This document shows positions 15,051 through 21,290 of a stretch of 21,290 bases of DNA, piece after piece. Origin of the DNA: JBQCHF01 sp051953655. GTDB lineage: Bacteria > Actinomycetota > Actinomycetes > Motilibacterales > Motilibacteraceae. The stretch is taken from positions 1 to 21,290 of the forward strand of contig JBQCIO010000343.1 of NCBI GenBank assembly GCA_051953655.1. Reading direction: 5' to 3'. Both the position numbers and the translations under genes were made by a program. The notes under the pieces are model-generated. The model had not been told where the DNA came from. It saw nothing but the letters and a program-made list of their open reading frames with translations, and made no database searches. Positions within the stretch are counted from its first letter, which is position 1; each line of letters opens with the position of its first letter.

Positions 15051-16613
15051 ATGAGACTTCCCTTCCTCCGCTCCCGTCGCCTAGGCGTCGTAGGAGCCAC
15101 GCTCGGCGTCGCGCTGCTCGCGGCCGGCGCCACAGCCGGCATCGGCACGGCCGACGCCAAGAGCGCACAGTCCTACCACCCGCCGAAGATCAAGCACGTC
15201 TGGACGATCGTGCTCGAGAACAAGTCCTACGAGGCGACGTTCACCGGCCTGAACGAGAACAGCTACCTGTGGAAGCAGCTGCCGACGCAGGGCGTCCTGC
15301 TGCGCCACTACTACGGCACCAGCCACTTCAGCGAGGGCAACTACCTGTCCCTCGTCAGCGGTCAGGGCACCTCGCCCGGGCCGCAGGCGGACTGCCCGGA
15401 CTACAACGAGGACGGGCCCGTGCAGGCGGTCGCCGACGGGCAGTACAAGATCCTCCACGACACGCCCGGCGACTACTTCGACGGGTCGAAGGCCGGCGGC
15501 TGCGTGTTCCCCGCCCAGGTGCAGACCCTCTTCAACCAGCTCGACGCCAAGCACGTGAGCTGGAAGGGCTACATGCAGGACATGGGCGCGGACCCGGCCC
15601 GCGAGGAGCAGACCTGCGGGGCGCCGATCAACACGAACCCGGCGAGCAAGACCTTCGGCACGTCGACCCCGGCTCCGGACTTCCCGAACCCCGGTGCCGC
15701 CGAGGCCACCGACCAGTACGTGCCCAAGCACAACCCGTTCCCGTGGTTCCACTCCCTGCTGGACAACGGCGACTGCGCTAAGAACGTGGTGCCGCTGGCC
15801 AAGAACCTGCTGCAGGACCTCAAGTCCGAGAAGACCACGCCGGCCTTCTCCTTCATCACGCCGGACAACTGCAGCGACGCCCATGACGCGACCTGCAAGG
15901 GCGACAACCTCTCCGGCGGGTCGAACGCCCTCACCGGCGAGAAGAAGGACCCGGCCAACAACCAGGGCGGCCTCTACGCCGCCGACCTGTTCCTGAAGCA
16001 GGTGATCCCCGCCATCATGGCCAGCCCCGCCTACCAGGACGGCGGCCTGATCGACATCACCTTCGACGAGGGCTTCCCGCCCTACCAGGCCTACGGGAAC
16101 TCGATCGCCGACAAGGACAACCAGGTGGTCGGCGCGGGTGGGGTGCTCAAGGACGGCACCGTCGTCAAGAACGACACGGCCTTCGACGCCTCGCAGTCCA
16201 TCGTCGCCTGCTGCAACGAGCTGCCCGGGCCGAACACGACCCAGCCCGGCTTCCAGGCCTTCGGCCAGAGCGTGACCCCGGGCGGCGGCATCACCGGGTC
16301 GGTGCTCCTCAGCCCCTACATCACTCCGGGTTCGGTGAGCGACCAGCCCTACGACCACTACTCCTGGCTGCGCTCCATGGAGGACCTGTTCGGGATCGAC
16401 AAGGGCGGCAGCGACGGCAAGGGGCACCTCGCCTACGCCGGCATGGAGGGCCTGCGTCCCTTCGGCCCGGACGTCTACAACAACCCGCGCGGCCGCGTCA
16501 TCGCCCCGCAGGCCTCCGGGAAGGGCGGTCTCTACGCCGCGCAGCAGACGCTCGGTGAGAACGACGTCCCGGTGTCCTACAAGCCCATCGACCAGACGGT
16601 GTTCAACCCGTGA
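15051..16613 (+). CDS. Secreted phosphoesterase (PF04185, acid phosphatase/phospholipase C-like)
   Basis: A 520-residue exported enzyme of the alkaline-phosphatase-like superfamily, expected to cleave phosphate monoesters or phospholipids outside the cell. The signal peptide spans residues 1 to about 36 (MRLPFLRSRRLGVVG, hydrophobic core, ending TADA). The family opening HVWTIVLENKSYEATF has Glu56/Asn57 as likely metal ligands, LVSGQGTSPG is the early active-site loop, FITPDNCSDAHD resembles the second metal region, and ITFDEGF holds Asp339/Glu340. Four or more cysteines in the mature part could form disulfides. No clear Shine-Dalgarno sequence precedes the ATG at 15051. The stop overlaps the GTG of a lipoprotein gene (GTGA). 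A paralogue of the same family lies 0.7 kb downstream on the other strand. Exact substrate is unknown. Confidence 0.86.
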   Translation: MRLPFLRSRRLGVVGATLGVALLAAGATAGIGTADAKSAQSYHPPKIKHVWTIVLENKSYEATFTGLNENSYLWKQLPTQGVLLRHYYGTSHFSEGNYLSLVSGQGTSPGPQADCPDYNEDGPVQAVADGQYKILHDTPGDYFDGSKAGGCVFPAQVQTLFNQLDAKHVSWKGYMQDMGADPAREEQTCGAPINTNPASKTFGTSTPAPDFPNPGAAEATDQYVPKHNPFPWFHSLLDNGDCAKNVVPLAKNLLQDLKSEKTTPAFSFITPDNCSDAHDATCKGDNLSGGSNALTGEKKDPANNQGGLYAADLFLKQVIPAIMASPAYQDGGLIDITFDEGFPPYQAYGNSIADKDNQVVGAGGVLKDGTVVKNDTAFDASQSIVACCNELPGPNTTQPGFQAFGQSVTPGGGITGSVLLSPYITPGSVSDQPYDHYSWLRSMEDLFGIDKGGSDGKGHLAYAGMEGLRPFGPDVYNNPRGRVIAPQASGKGGLYAAQQTLGENDVPVSYKPIDQTVFNP

Positions 16614-17236
16614 CAGACCTGCGAGCTTCGCAGTCCGCGGGCCGGGCCGGCGCACGCCGGCCCGGCCTCCGGGCTCCCCGGTCCCCGAGGTGGGGCCAAG
16701 CCCTCGTCGTCGCCGCGGGAGCCGCGCTCTCGCTGGCGGCCTGCTCCGGTGCGTCGGCCCCGGACGTCGCCCCGCACGCCGGGCAGTACCCGGTGGCCGT
16801 CCCGGTCGGTGCGGCCACCACGGTGCCGACCGCGGCCCCTGGGCACTACCAGGTGCTGCCGGCCGGCGAGCCGGTCGACGTCGTCCTGCCCGGCGGCCGG
16901 GAGGTGGTGGTGAACGTGCTGGGCCCGGACGTCACCATCCCGTCGGTGGACGGCAGCGGCGCCTCGGCGAAGGTCGTGCACGGACGGCTCGACTTCACCG
17001 TCACCGTCCGGGCCGTGCACGGCTCGCTGACCGTGCCCGCCGCCTCGTTCCTGGGGCTGGACGAGAAGCAGTCCCCGTTCCCCATCACCGCCGACCGGCC
17101 TTCGGCCACCGCGAGCGCCGGCCACCCGGCCCAGCTGCACCTGACCGGTCGCTTCGAGGTCGGCCACACCACCCTCACCTGGCAGCCGGAGGGCGCACCG
17201 CTGGTCACGTGGGACTTCACCGTCGAGCCGGACTGA
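16610..17236 (+). CDS. Putative lipoprotein of unknown function
   Basis: 208 residues. The N-terminus is unusually long and Arg-rich (about 28 residues) before a hydrophobic stretch QALVVAAGAALSLAAC, which ends in a lipobox with Cys45, so the mature protein should be lipid-anchored outside the membrane. The remainder is beta-rich with VDVVLPGGREVVVNVLGPDV, a LDFTVTVRAVHG strand and a C-terminal TWDFTVEPD, perhaps an Ig-like fold. I recognise no enzyme motif. GTG 16610 overlaps the stop of the phosphoesterase, and I find no later ATG, GTG or TTG that would keep the lipobox, so this start is the only simple one. Co-translation suggests a partner role for the secreted phosphoesterase. A strong hairpin sits in codons 11-20. 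Confidence 0.72.
   Translation: MTDLRASQSAGRAGARRPGLRAPRSPRWGQALVVAAGAALSLAACSGASAPDVAPHAGQYPVAVPVGAATTVPTAAPGHYQVLPAGEPVDVVLPGGREVVVNVLGPDVTIPSVDGSGASAKVVHGRLDFTVTVRAVHGSLTVPAASFLGLDEKQSPFPITADRPSATASAGHPAQLHLTGRFEVGHTTLTWQPEGAPLVTWDFTVEPD
16640..16667 (+). terminator. 12-bp perfect hairpin inside the start of the lipoprotein gene
   Basis: GGCCGGGCCGGC (16640-16651) and GCCGGCCCGGCC (16656-16667) pair fully around GCAC, 27 bp after the phosphoesterase stop. It could be a partial terminator or attenuator that lowers expression of the lipoprotein relative to the enzyme. Confidence 0.5.
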
Positions 17237-17301
17237 CCTCGCCTTGCCTCGCCTGATCTCGGCTGGGCTCATGTCCTGCCGGTGCCCGCCGCGCACGACG
17301 A

Positions 17302-17338
17302 CGAGAGCCGCGCCCCCCTCAGGGGGACGCGGCTCTCG
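17302..17338. terminator. Bidirectional terminator hairpin between lipoprotein and second phosphoesterase
   Basis: CGAGAGCCGCG (17302-17312) pairs with 17328-17338, and five C pair with five G inside (17313-17317 with 17322-17326), with A17327 bulged and a CTCA loop. Sixteen pairs in all, placed between convergent stops. Confidence 0.82.
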
Positions 17339-17358
17339 CGCGCCGGCGGGCCGGTCGG

Positions 17359-18489
17359 TCAGTGCCGGTGCGGGGCCGGCCGCAGCAGGTCGTCCATCGG
17401 CCGCACCCCGTCGGCCGTGTCCCCGGCGTGCCGCAGCAGCGGCAGCCCGAAGTTCTGCTCGATGCTCGCGAGCATCGAGTAGTGGTTGTAGGGCTTGGTG
17501 CTCACCGTGTGGTGGGCACCGTTGGAGGTGACGACGACGGCGGGGATGAGGCCGCCGCCGTAGGTGCCCCCGGGCCAGGCGGCGCTGACCCGCGCGTCGC
17601 CGGCCTGGACGTAGGGCGAGGACGGCAGGCCGTCCGCGGTCTCCCAGCCGCCGGTCTCCTTGTTGCCGGTGTAGTCGTTCTCGTCGGTCACGATGAAGAT
17701 GGCGCTGCCCTGCCTCCACGCCGGGCTGTGCATGATGGTGCTCACGGTCCTCTGGACGAACGCGTCCGCCTGCTTCTTCAGCTGCTGGTCCGCCGCATCG
17801 TTCTTGGCGTCGCTGTAGGGGCAGGGCGTCTCCGGCCGGCCGTCGATCGTGGCGTACACCCCGCCGTGCATGTCGTTGCACTGGTCCGGCGAGATCCAGA
17901 CGAAGTTCGGCACGTCGCCCTTGGCCAGGTCCGCAGCGAAGGACGCGTCGTAGTCCTTGACCTTCGCCATCCGCTTGGGGTTGTTCTTGATGTCGTCGAA
18001 CAGCACGAACGGGTTGTGCTTCTTGGCGTAGAGCGCGATGTCCTTGCCGTCGACCGTCGGGCCGAAGCGCGCGGTCTTGTCCGCCGGCAGGGCCTCCATG
18101 TAGGCCGCCCACGACCTGTGCGCGCCCTCGAGCTGGTCGACGAGGTTGGTCCGGTCGAGGTTGACGACGTTCTGGTCGTTGTCGTCCTGGATCCCGAAGT
18201 TGTCCCCGCCGATGCTCGCGACGTAGTTCGGCATGCTCGGGTGGGTGACGCCGTAGTAGTTCGCGGCGAGGCCGTAGTGGTCGGCCAGCGAGTTGATGTA
18301 GGGCGCGTTGGCGTCGCCGATGACCGACGACTTCGAGTGGTTCTCCAGCATGATCACGAACATGTGCTGGTAGGCGGGGCGCTGGGCGTGCTCGCCGTGG
18401 TCCCTGTGCGCGCTGGCGGCCGTGGCGCCCAGCGGCACGAGGGTGGCGGCGACGAGGCTGGCCAGGGCGGAGCGTCCGGGTCGACGCAT
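17359..18489 (-). CDS. Secreted phosphoesterase (PF04185), second copy
   Basis: 376 residues, same superfamily as the gene at 15051 but shorter and quite divergent. The signal peptide covers residues 1 to about 27 (MRRPGRSALASLVAATLVPL, ending ASA), then a short His-rich stretch. The family opening is HMFVIMLENHSKSSV (Glu49/Asn50), followed by THPSMPNYVASIGG (catalytic Ser/Thr region), WISPDQCNDMHGG (metal region) and FIVTDENDYTGN. The C-terminal NHYSMLASIEQNFGLPLL is also typical. The ATG at 18489 has GGAAGGA about 6 nt upstream. TAGCGT on this strand at about 18545-18540 is a possible -10 box. It probably hydrolyses phosphate esters outside the cell; the substrate is unknown. It is convergent with the lipoprotein gene and divergent from the NUDIX gene. 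Confidence 0.88.
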   Translation of the reverse strand: MRRPGRSALASLVAATLVPLGATAASAHRDHGEHAQRPAYQHMFVIMLENHSKSSVIGDANAPYINSLADHYGLAANYYGVTHPSMPNYVASIGGDNFGIQDDNDQNVVNLDRTNLVDQLEGAHRSWAAYMEALPADKTARFGPTVDGKDIALYAKKHNPFVLFDDIKNNPKRMAKVKDYDASFAADLAKGDVPNFVWISPDQCNDMHGGVYATIDGRPETPCPYSDAKNDAADQQLKKQADAFVQRTVSTIMHSPAWRQGSAIFIVTDENDYTGNKETGGWETADGLPSSPYVQAGDARVSAAWPGGTYGGGLIPAVVVTSNGAHHTVSTKPYNHYSMLASIEQNFGLPLLRHAGDTADGVRPMDDLLRPAPHRH

Positions 18490-18627
18490 GAGCGGTCCTT
18501 CCGGGAGGGGGTCGCCGAGAAGTGATCGGCGCGCCGGGGACGCTAGGTGCCCAGGCCGTCCGATAGGTGACGGACACGCAAAGAAACGGTCAAACGGGGC
18601 GCAAGGTGCGCGCCGTGACCGACCCGA

Positions 18628-18633
18628 TACGGT
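18628..18633 (+). promoter_or_regulatory. Predicted -10 element of the NUDIX gene (leaderless)
   Basis: TACGGT followed by 7 nt and the ATG at 18641, with no ribosome-binding sequence before the ATG. The -35 hexamer is not recognisable. Confidence 0.45.
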
Positions 18634-18640
18634 CGGGCGC

Positions 18641-19144
18641 ATGGACGGGCAGGGAGCTCTGGAGGGCGCGCGCACGCTGCGGGTGCAGCGGCTGGCCGCG
18701 TACGGCGTCGCGACGGCCGGGCACGGCACCGGGGCGCGGATCCTGCTCTCGCGGCTGTCCGCCCGCACCGGCAACCCCGGCGGGTGGACCCTTCCCGGCG
18801 GCGGGGTGGAGCACGGCGAGCACCCGCGCGATGCGGTGGTGCGCGAGTTCCTCGAGGAGACCGGGCTGCGGGCCGACGTCGGCGCGCTGCTCGACGTCGA
18901 CTCGGTCCGCCGGGTGCACGCGATCCCCGGCGACGAGGAGGAGCCGGTGGTCGAGGACTTCCACGCCGTGCGCGTCGTCTACGCCGTCACCGTGCCCGAC
19001 GACGTTCCCCCGCAGGTGGTCGAGGTCGACGGCTCCACCGACGCCGTCGCCTGGGTGGGCCTGTCCGCGGTGGACGAGCTGTCGCTGGTGCCGCTCGCGC
19101 GGCTCGGCATCGCCCACGCCCGCCGGGCGCTCGGGCTGGGCTGA
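18641..19144 (+). CDS. NUDIX hydrolase
   Basis: 167 residues, one NUDIX domain, cytoplasmic. The Nudix box G-x5-E-x7-R-E-U-x-E-E-x-G-U is complete from Gly54 to Leu76 (GGGVEHGEHPRDAVVREFLE and on), preceded by GGWTLP. It therefore should bind Mg2+ and cleave a nucleoside diphosphate linked to another group. The substrate (damaged nucleotide, sugar nucleotide or cofactor) cannot be told. The C-terminal VAWVGLSAVDELSLVPLAR is the common domain end. The ATG at 18641 is supported by the -10 box 7 nt upstream. The frame is open further upstream but that part is not Nudix-like. It stands alone, convergent with the sigma/anti-sigma pair. Confidence 0.9.
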   Translation: MDGQGALEGARTLRVQRLAAYGVATAGHGTGARILLSRLSARTGNPGGWTLPGGGVEHGEHPRDAVVREFLEETGLRADVGALLDVDSVRRVHAIPGDEEEPVVEDFHAVRVVYAVTVPDDVPPQVVEVDGSTDAVAWVGLSAVDELSLVPLARLGIAHARRALGLG

Positions 19145-19155
19145 GCCGGGACGCG

Positions 19156-19200
19156 CCGAGGGCACCGCGGTCCGGTGTGGCCGGACCACGGTGCCCTCGG
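19156..19200. terminator. Bidirectional terminator hairpin after the NUDIX gene
   Basis: CCGAGGGCACCG (19156-19167) pairs with 19189-19200, then one C-A mismatch, then GGTCCGG (19169-19175) with CCGGACC (19181-19187) around TGTGG. Nineteen pairs, no U tract, between the NUDIX stop and the stop of the membrane protein gene. Confidence 0.85.
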
Positions 19201-19231
19201 GCTCGTGAGCGCTAGGGGCGTCCGCCCCCGG

Positions 19232-20326
19232 TCAGTCGCGCCCGCCCTGGTGCTCGGAGCCGTTGCCGGGGTGGTCCCCGCTCTTGCCGTGCTCACCGGC
19301 GGTGCTGGGGCGGCCGTGGCTGGAGGACTCGTCCGACTCCTGCTGGTCCTGCGGCTCGGCGGACTCCGTCGCCTCGGGCCTGCCGTGCTCCCCGCTCTTG
19401 CCGTGCTCGGCGGCGGCCGAGGCCTTCGCCGTGGCGCGCGTCCCGAGGACGCCCTCGCAGTAGGTCTTGACCGCGTCGTCGTCGCCGGCCGCGGTGGTCT
19501 CCGCCGGGGCCGGGTCGGTCGTGGCGGTCTCGGTGGCCGTCGAGCCGTCCGTCGCGGTCTCGGTGGGGGTCGCGGTGGCGGTGGCGCCGTTGGCCGCCGC
19601 CACGAGGGCCTGGTAGGCGACGGAGGAGCTGTTGTGCAGGCCGCCGTGCAGGAAGGCGGTGCACAGCCCGAACGCGGCCGGGCCGGTGGCGTCGGGGCCC
19701 TTGGCCTCGTCGGTGGCCTCGCCGGTCGCCTCGGGGGTCGGCGTGTCCGTGGCGGTCTGCGTCGGGTCGCTGGTCTCGGTCTGCTCCGGCGTCTGCTCCG
19801 GGTCGCTGGACTCGGTCTCCTCCGGGGTGGCGACGTCGGCGGCGGCCACCACCGTCTCCTCCGGCTCCGGGGCGCCGATGGTCTGGCTGGCCACCCGCTG
19901 CAGCGGGGTCGGCAGGCTGCCGGTGTAGGCGGCGGCGGCCGTGCCGCCGAGGGTGACGGCGCTGGCCGCGGCGGCGGCGAACGCGAGCTTGCTGGCGAGC
20001 AGGGTGCTGAGCACTGCGGGCCTCCGGCGGGAGCGGGGTCGGTCGTGGGTGGGTGAGGTGACCGGGCCCCCCGGGCCGAGCTCCACCGCGGCGAGGAACG
20101 CCGCGACGGCCGTGGACTCGCCGGCCAGCTCGTCGGCCGTGGCCGGCCCGCGCAGCGCCTGCACGAGTCCGGCCAGGGCCGGCGTCGACCCGGCCGCCGC
20201 GCCGTCGTCGGCGCCGTGCACGAGCCGGTCCAGCAGCGCGTCGGCCGACCAGGGGTCGTCCGGCACGGCGGGCCCGGCCGGCGGCACGGCGGCGCCGTCG
20301 GCGTGGGGGTCGGGTCGCTCGGTCAT
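19232..20326 (-). CDS. Single-pass membrane protein, probable anti-sigma factor
   Basis: 364 residues. Residues 1 to about 100 should be cytosolic and include WSADALLDRLVHG and ATADELAGESTAVAAFLAA, a pattern often seen in proteins paired with actinobacterial sigma factors. A basic RPRSRRRP precedes one membrane segment (about 105-135, LASKLAFAAAAASAVTLGG), giving an N-in, C-out topology. Outside, residues about 140-210 are low-complexity Glu/Thr/Pro/Asp repeats. Then comes a compact part with one Cys in FGLCTAFLHGG and one in VKTYCEGVLG, perhaps disulfide-linked. The last 60 residues are His/Gly/Ser/Glu-rich (EHGKSGEHG, EHGKSGDH). The ATG at 20326 overlaps the sigma stop (ATGA). No zinc-type ZAS motif was seen. 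Anti-sigma function is inferred from position and topology. Confidence 0.72.
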   Translation of the reverse strand: MTERPDPHADGAAVPPAGPAVPDDPWSADALLDRLVHGADDGAAAGSTPALAGLVQALRGPATADELAGESTAVAAFLAAVELGPGGPVTSPTHDRPRSRRRPAVLSTLLASKLAFAAAAASAVTLGGTAAAAYTGSLPTPLQRVASQTIGAPEPEETVVAAADVATPEETESSDPEQTPEQTETSDPTQTATDTPTPEATGEATDEAKGPDATGPAAFGLCTAFLHGGLHNSSSVAYQALVAAANGATATATPTETATDGSTATETATTDPAPAETTAAGDDDAVKTYCEGVLGTRATAKASAAAEHGKSGEHGRPEATESAEPQDQQESDESSSHGRPSTAGEHGKSGDHPGNGSEHQGGRD

Positions 20327-20916
20327 CTCGCCCCCAGAACGGGACCCGCCACGGACGCGTTACGCCGGGCCGGCTCGGCCCCCATCAGGTCACCCAGTCG
20401 GCGCAGCGCGCGGTGCACCGCCACCCGCACCGACCCCGGGGTGCGCCCGGTGAGCGCGGCCACCTCGGCCACGTCCAGTCCGACGACGACCCGCAGCGCC
20501 ACCAGCTCGGCCTGCTCCGGCGGGAGCGCCCGCAGCAGCGCGAGGGCCTCGCGGGAGGCGTGCTCGGCGACGACCGTCTCGGCGACGTCCGCCACCACGT
20601 CGCCGCCGGCCAGCACCTCGTCGTCGCCGGAGCTCCGCTCGCGCCGTCGAGGCGCGCTGCGGACCAGGTCCAGGTGCTTGCGCCGGGCGATCGTGACCAG
20701 CCACGAGCGGAACCCGCGCTCGTCGCCGTCGAAGCAGGACAGCGCCCGCACCGCGCTCAGCCAGGTCTCCGACGCGAGGTCGTCGGCGTCGTCGCCGGCC
20801 ACGACCCGCAGGTAGCGCACGAGCGCGGGGTTCGTGGCCCGCCACAGGGTGGCGAACGCCACCGGGTCGCCGGAGCGGGCCCGGCGCAGGGCGTCGCCGA
20901 ACTCGTCCTCGCTCAT
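20323..20916 (-). CDS. ECF-type RNA polymerase sigma factor
   Basis: 197 residues, the usual ECF length with only regions 2 and 4. Region 2 spans about 15-90 (FATLWRATNPALVRYLRVV, DDADDLASETWLSAVRAL, FRSWLVTIARRKHLDLVR), binding core polymerase and the -10 element. An acidic linker follows, then region 4 at about 125-178 (LRALPPEQAELVALRVVVGL, then VAALTGRTPGSVRVAVHRAL) with the helix-turn-helix for the -35. It overlaps the membrane protein gene by ATGA, the standard layout of a sigma with its anti-sigma partner. The regulon is unknown, and none of the promoters proposed in this window can be assigned to it. Upstream DNA shows GATAAC close to the ATG but no clear -35. Confidence 0.9.
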   Translation of the reverse strand: MSEDEFGDALRRARSGDPVAFATLWRATNPALVRYLRVVAGDDADDLASETWLSAVRALSCFDGDERGFRSWLVTIARRKHLDLVRSAPRRRERSSGDDEVLAGGDVVADVAETVVAEHASREALALLRALPPEQAELVALRVVVGLDVAEVAALTGRTPGSVRVAVHRALRRLGDLMGAEPARRNASVAGPVLGAR

Positions 20917-21290
20917 CGCGAGGTGGGTTATCGGCAGGTGCGCTGCGCTTCTTCAGTGGTCGGCGCGGTCCGTTGCTGATCGGGTGAGGGGCACCCAGAG
21001 CCAGACCTATGGGGTCAGGGTGCCCCTGACCCCATGAGAATGATCGTGTGGCCGGTGGTCGGGACGCGCTCAGGGCGCCGGTTCCGCGTGGCACGGTCGA
21101 CGGCGCTGGTGACGGCGGCGGAGGGTGGGTGGTCGCCTCGTGCGGCTCGCCGCCGGCTCACCCGTGGACAACGCATCGCATGGGTGGACCACCGCTATGC
21201 ATCTGTGCCTCTGGGCGTGGCACCCATCCGCGCGGGGGGGCGGGGGTGTCCCGCCGGTGCGCTTCCCGCCGCCGGTCGGGCGCCCCCCCC
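20917..21290. other. Upstream region of the sigma gene and window edge
   Basis: About 374 bases without a convincing gene. It should hold the sigma promoter (not clearly identifiable), the hairpin set at 20982-21035, and from about 21225 on G/C homopolymer runs like those at the left edge. A plus-strand frame from 21034 or 21040 stays open to the end of the window, but its translation is Arg/Gly/Pro-rich and resembles no family I know. Confidence 0.5.
20982..21035. repeat. Nested, mutually exclusive inverted repeats
   Basis: ATGGGGTCAGGG (21009-21020) pairs perfectly with CCCTGACCCCAT (21024-21035) around TGC. GGGGCACCC (20988-20996) can instead pair with GGGTGCCCC (21018-21026), using both arms and the loop of the first hairpin. 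A small third stem, GGGTG/CACCC (20982-20986 with 20992-20996), competes too. It lies 65-120 bp upstream of the sigma gene. It could be a terminator of an off-window gene, an attenuator or a dispersed repeat. Confidence 0.6.

Noticed and set aside
18500..18590. PHO-box-like sequence upstream of the second phosphoesterase
   Set aside because: Only one TCACC-containing unit is visible, without a matching tandem unit, so it is too weak to call.
21034..21290. Plus-strand frame open to the end of the window, possibly a partial gene
   Set aside because: It begins inside the hairpin, has no ribosome site or promoter, and ends in homopolymer-derived Gly/Pro/Ala residues without a known motif.

Overview
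The window looks like a chromosomal segment (or a short draft contig) from a very high-GC actinobacterium. The family content fits Geodermatophilaceae-like soil actinobacteria (Blastococcus, Geodermatophilus, Modestobacter), but that placement is inference from gene style, GC and promoters, not from a marker gene. Both edges are G/C homopolymer-rich and carry no convincing gene. No rRNA, tRNA, CRISPR array, transposase or integrase was seen.

Layout, left to right. (1) 186-4521: a tightly overlapping plus-strand operon of a GabD2-like aldehyde dehydrogenase, a ChoD-like GMC flavoprotein oxidoreductase and an SDR, with a predicted leaderless promoter. (2) 4585-5106 minus: a flavodoxin-domain protein. 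(3) 5266-7511: a polymorphic-toxin locus, the most interesting part of the window. A WXG-like N-terminal region is joined to a C-terminal domain that matches the bacterial RNase A-like (CdiA-CT) toxin fold. It is followed by a single ORF that appears to hold an immunity domain, the broken C-terminal end of a second RNase A-like toxin, and a CdiI-type immunity domain. GC falls from about 80% to about 65% across the toxin tip and first immunity domain, as expected for a swapped-in cassette. (4) 7546-8157 minus: a GNAT acetyltransferase gene broken in several places. (5) 8212-9768: guaA. (6) 9854-10999 minus and 11222-13945 plus: a ROK regulator divergent from a secreted GH3 exo-glycosidase (beta-xylosidase-like). 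A -35/-10 pair with 17-bp spacing and an overlapping inverted repeat lie between them. (7) 14047-14799 minus: an SDR. (8) 15051-18489: two secreted PF04185-type phosphoesterases facing each other across a small lipoprotein gene, with a PHO-box-like direct repeat upstream of the first. (9) 18641-19144: a NUDIX hydrolase with a leaderless promoter. (10) 19232-20916 minus: an ECF-type sigma factor and an overlapping single-pass membrane protein, a likely anti-sigma factor with a Pro/Thr/Glu-rich outer region.

Shared themes. Four of the convergent gene pairs are separated by long, near-perfect GC hairpins without a U tract, probably bidirectional terminators. Co-directional genes overlap by 4 bp (ATGA or GTGA) at five junctions. 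Three promoters show TANNNT followed by exactly 7 nt and then the start codon, the mark of leaderless transcripts. Functionally the window mixes housekeeping (guaA), oxidation of an unknown alcohol or aldehyde, extracellular polysaccharide and phosphate-ester scavenging, envelope sensing, and intercellular competition.
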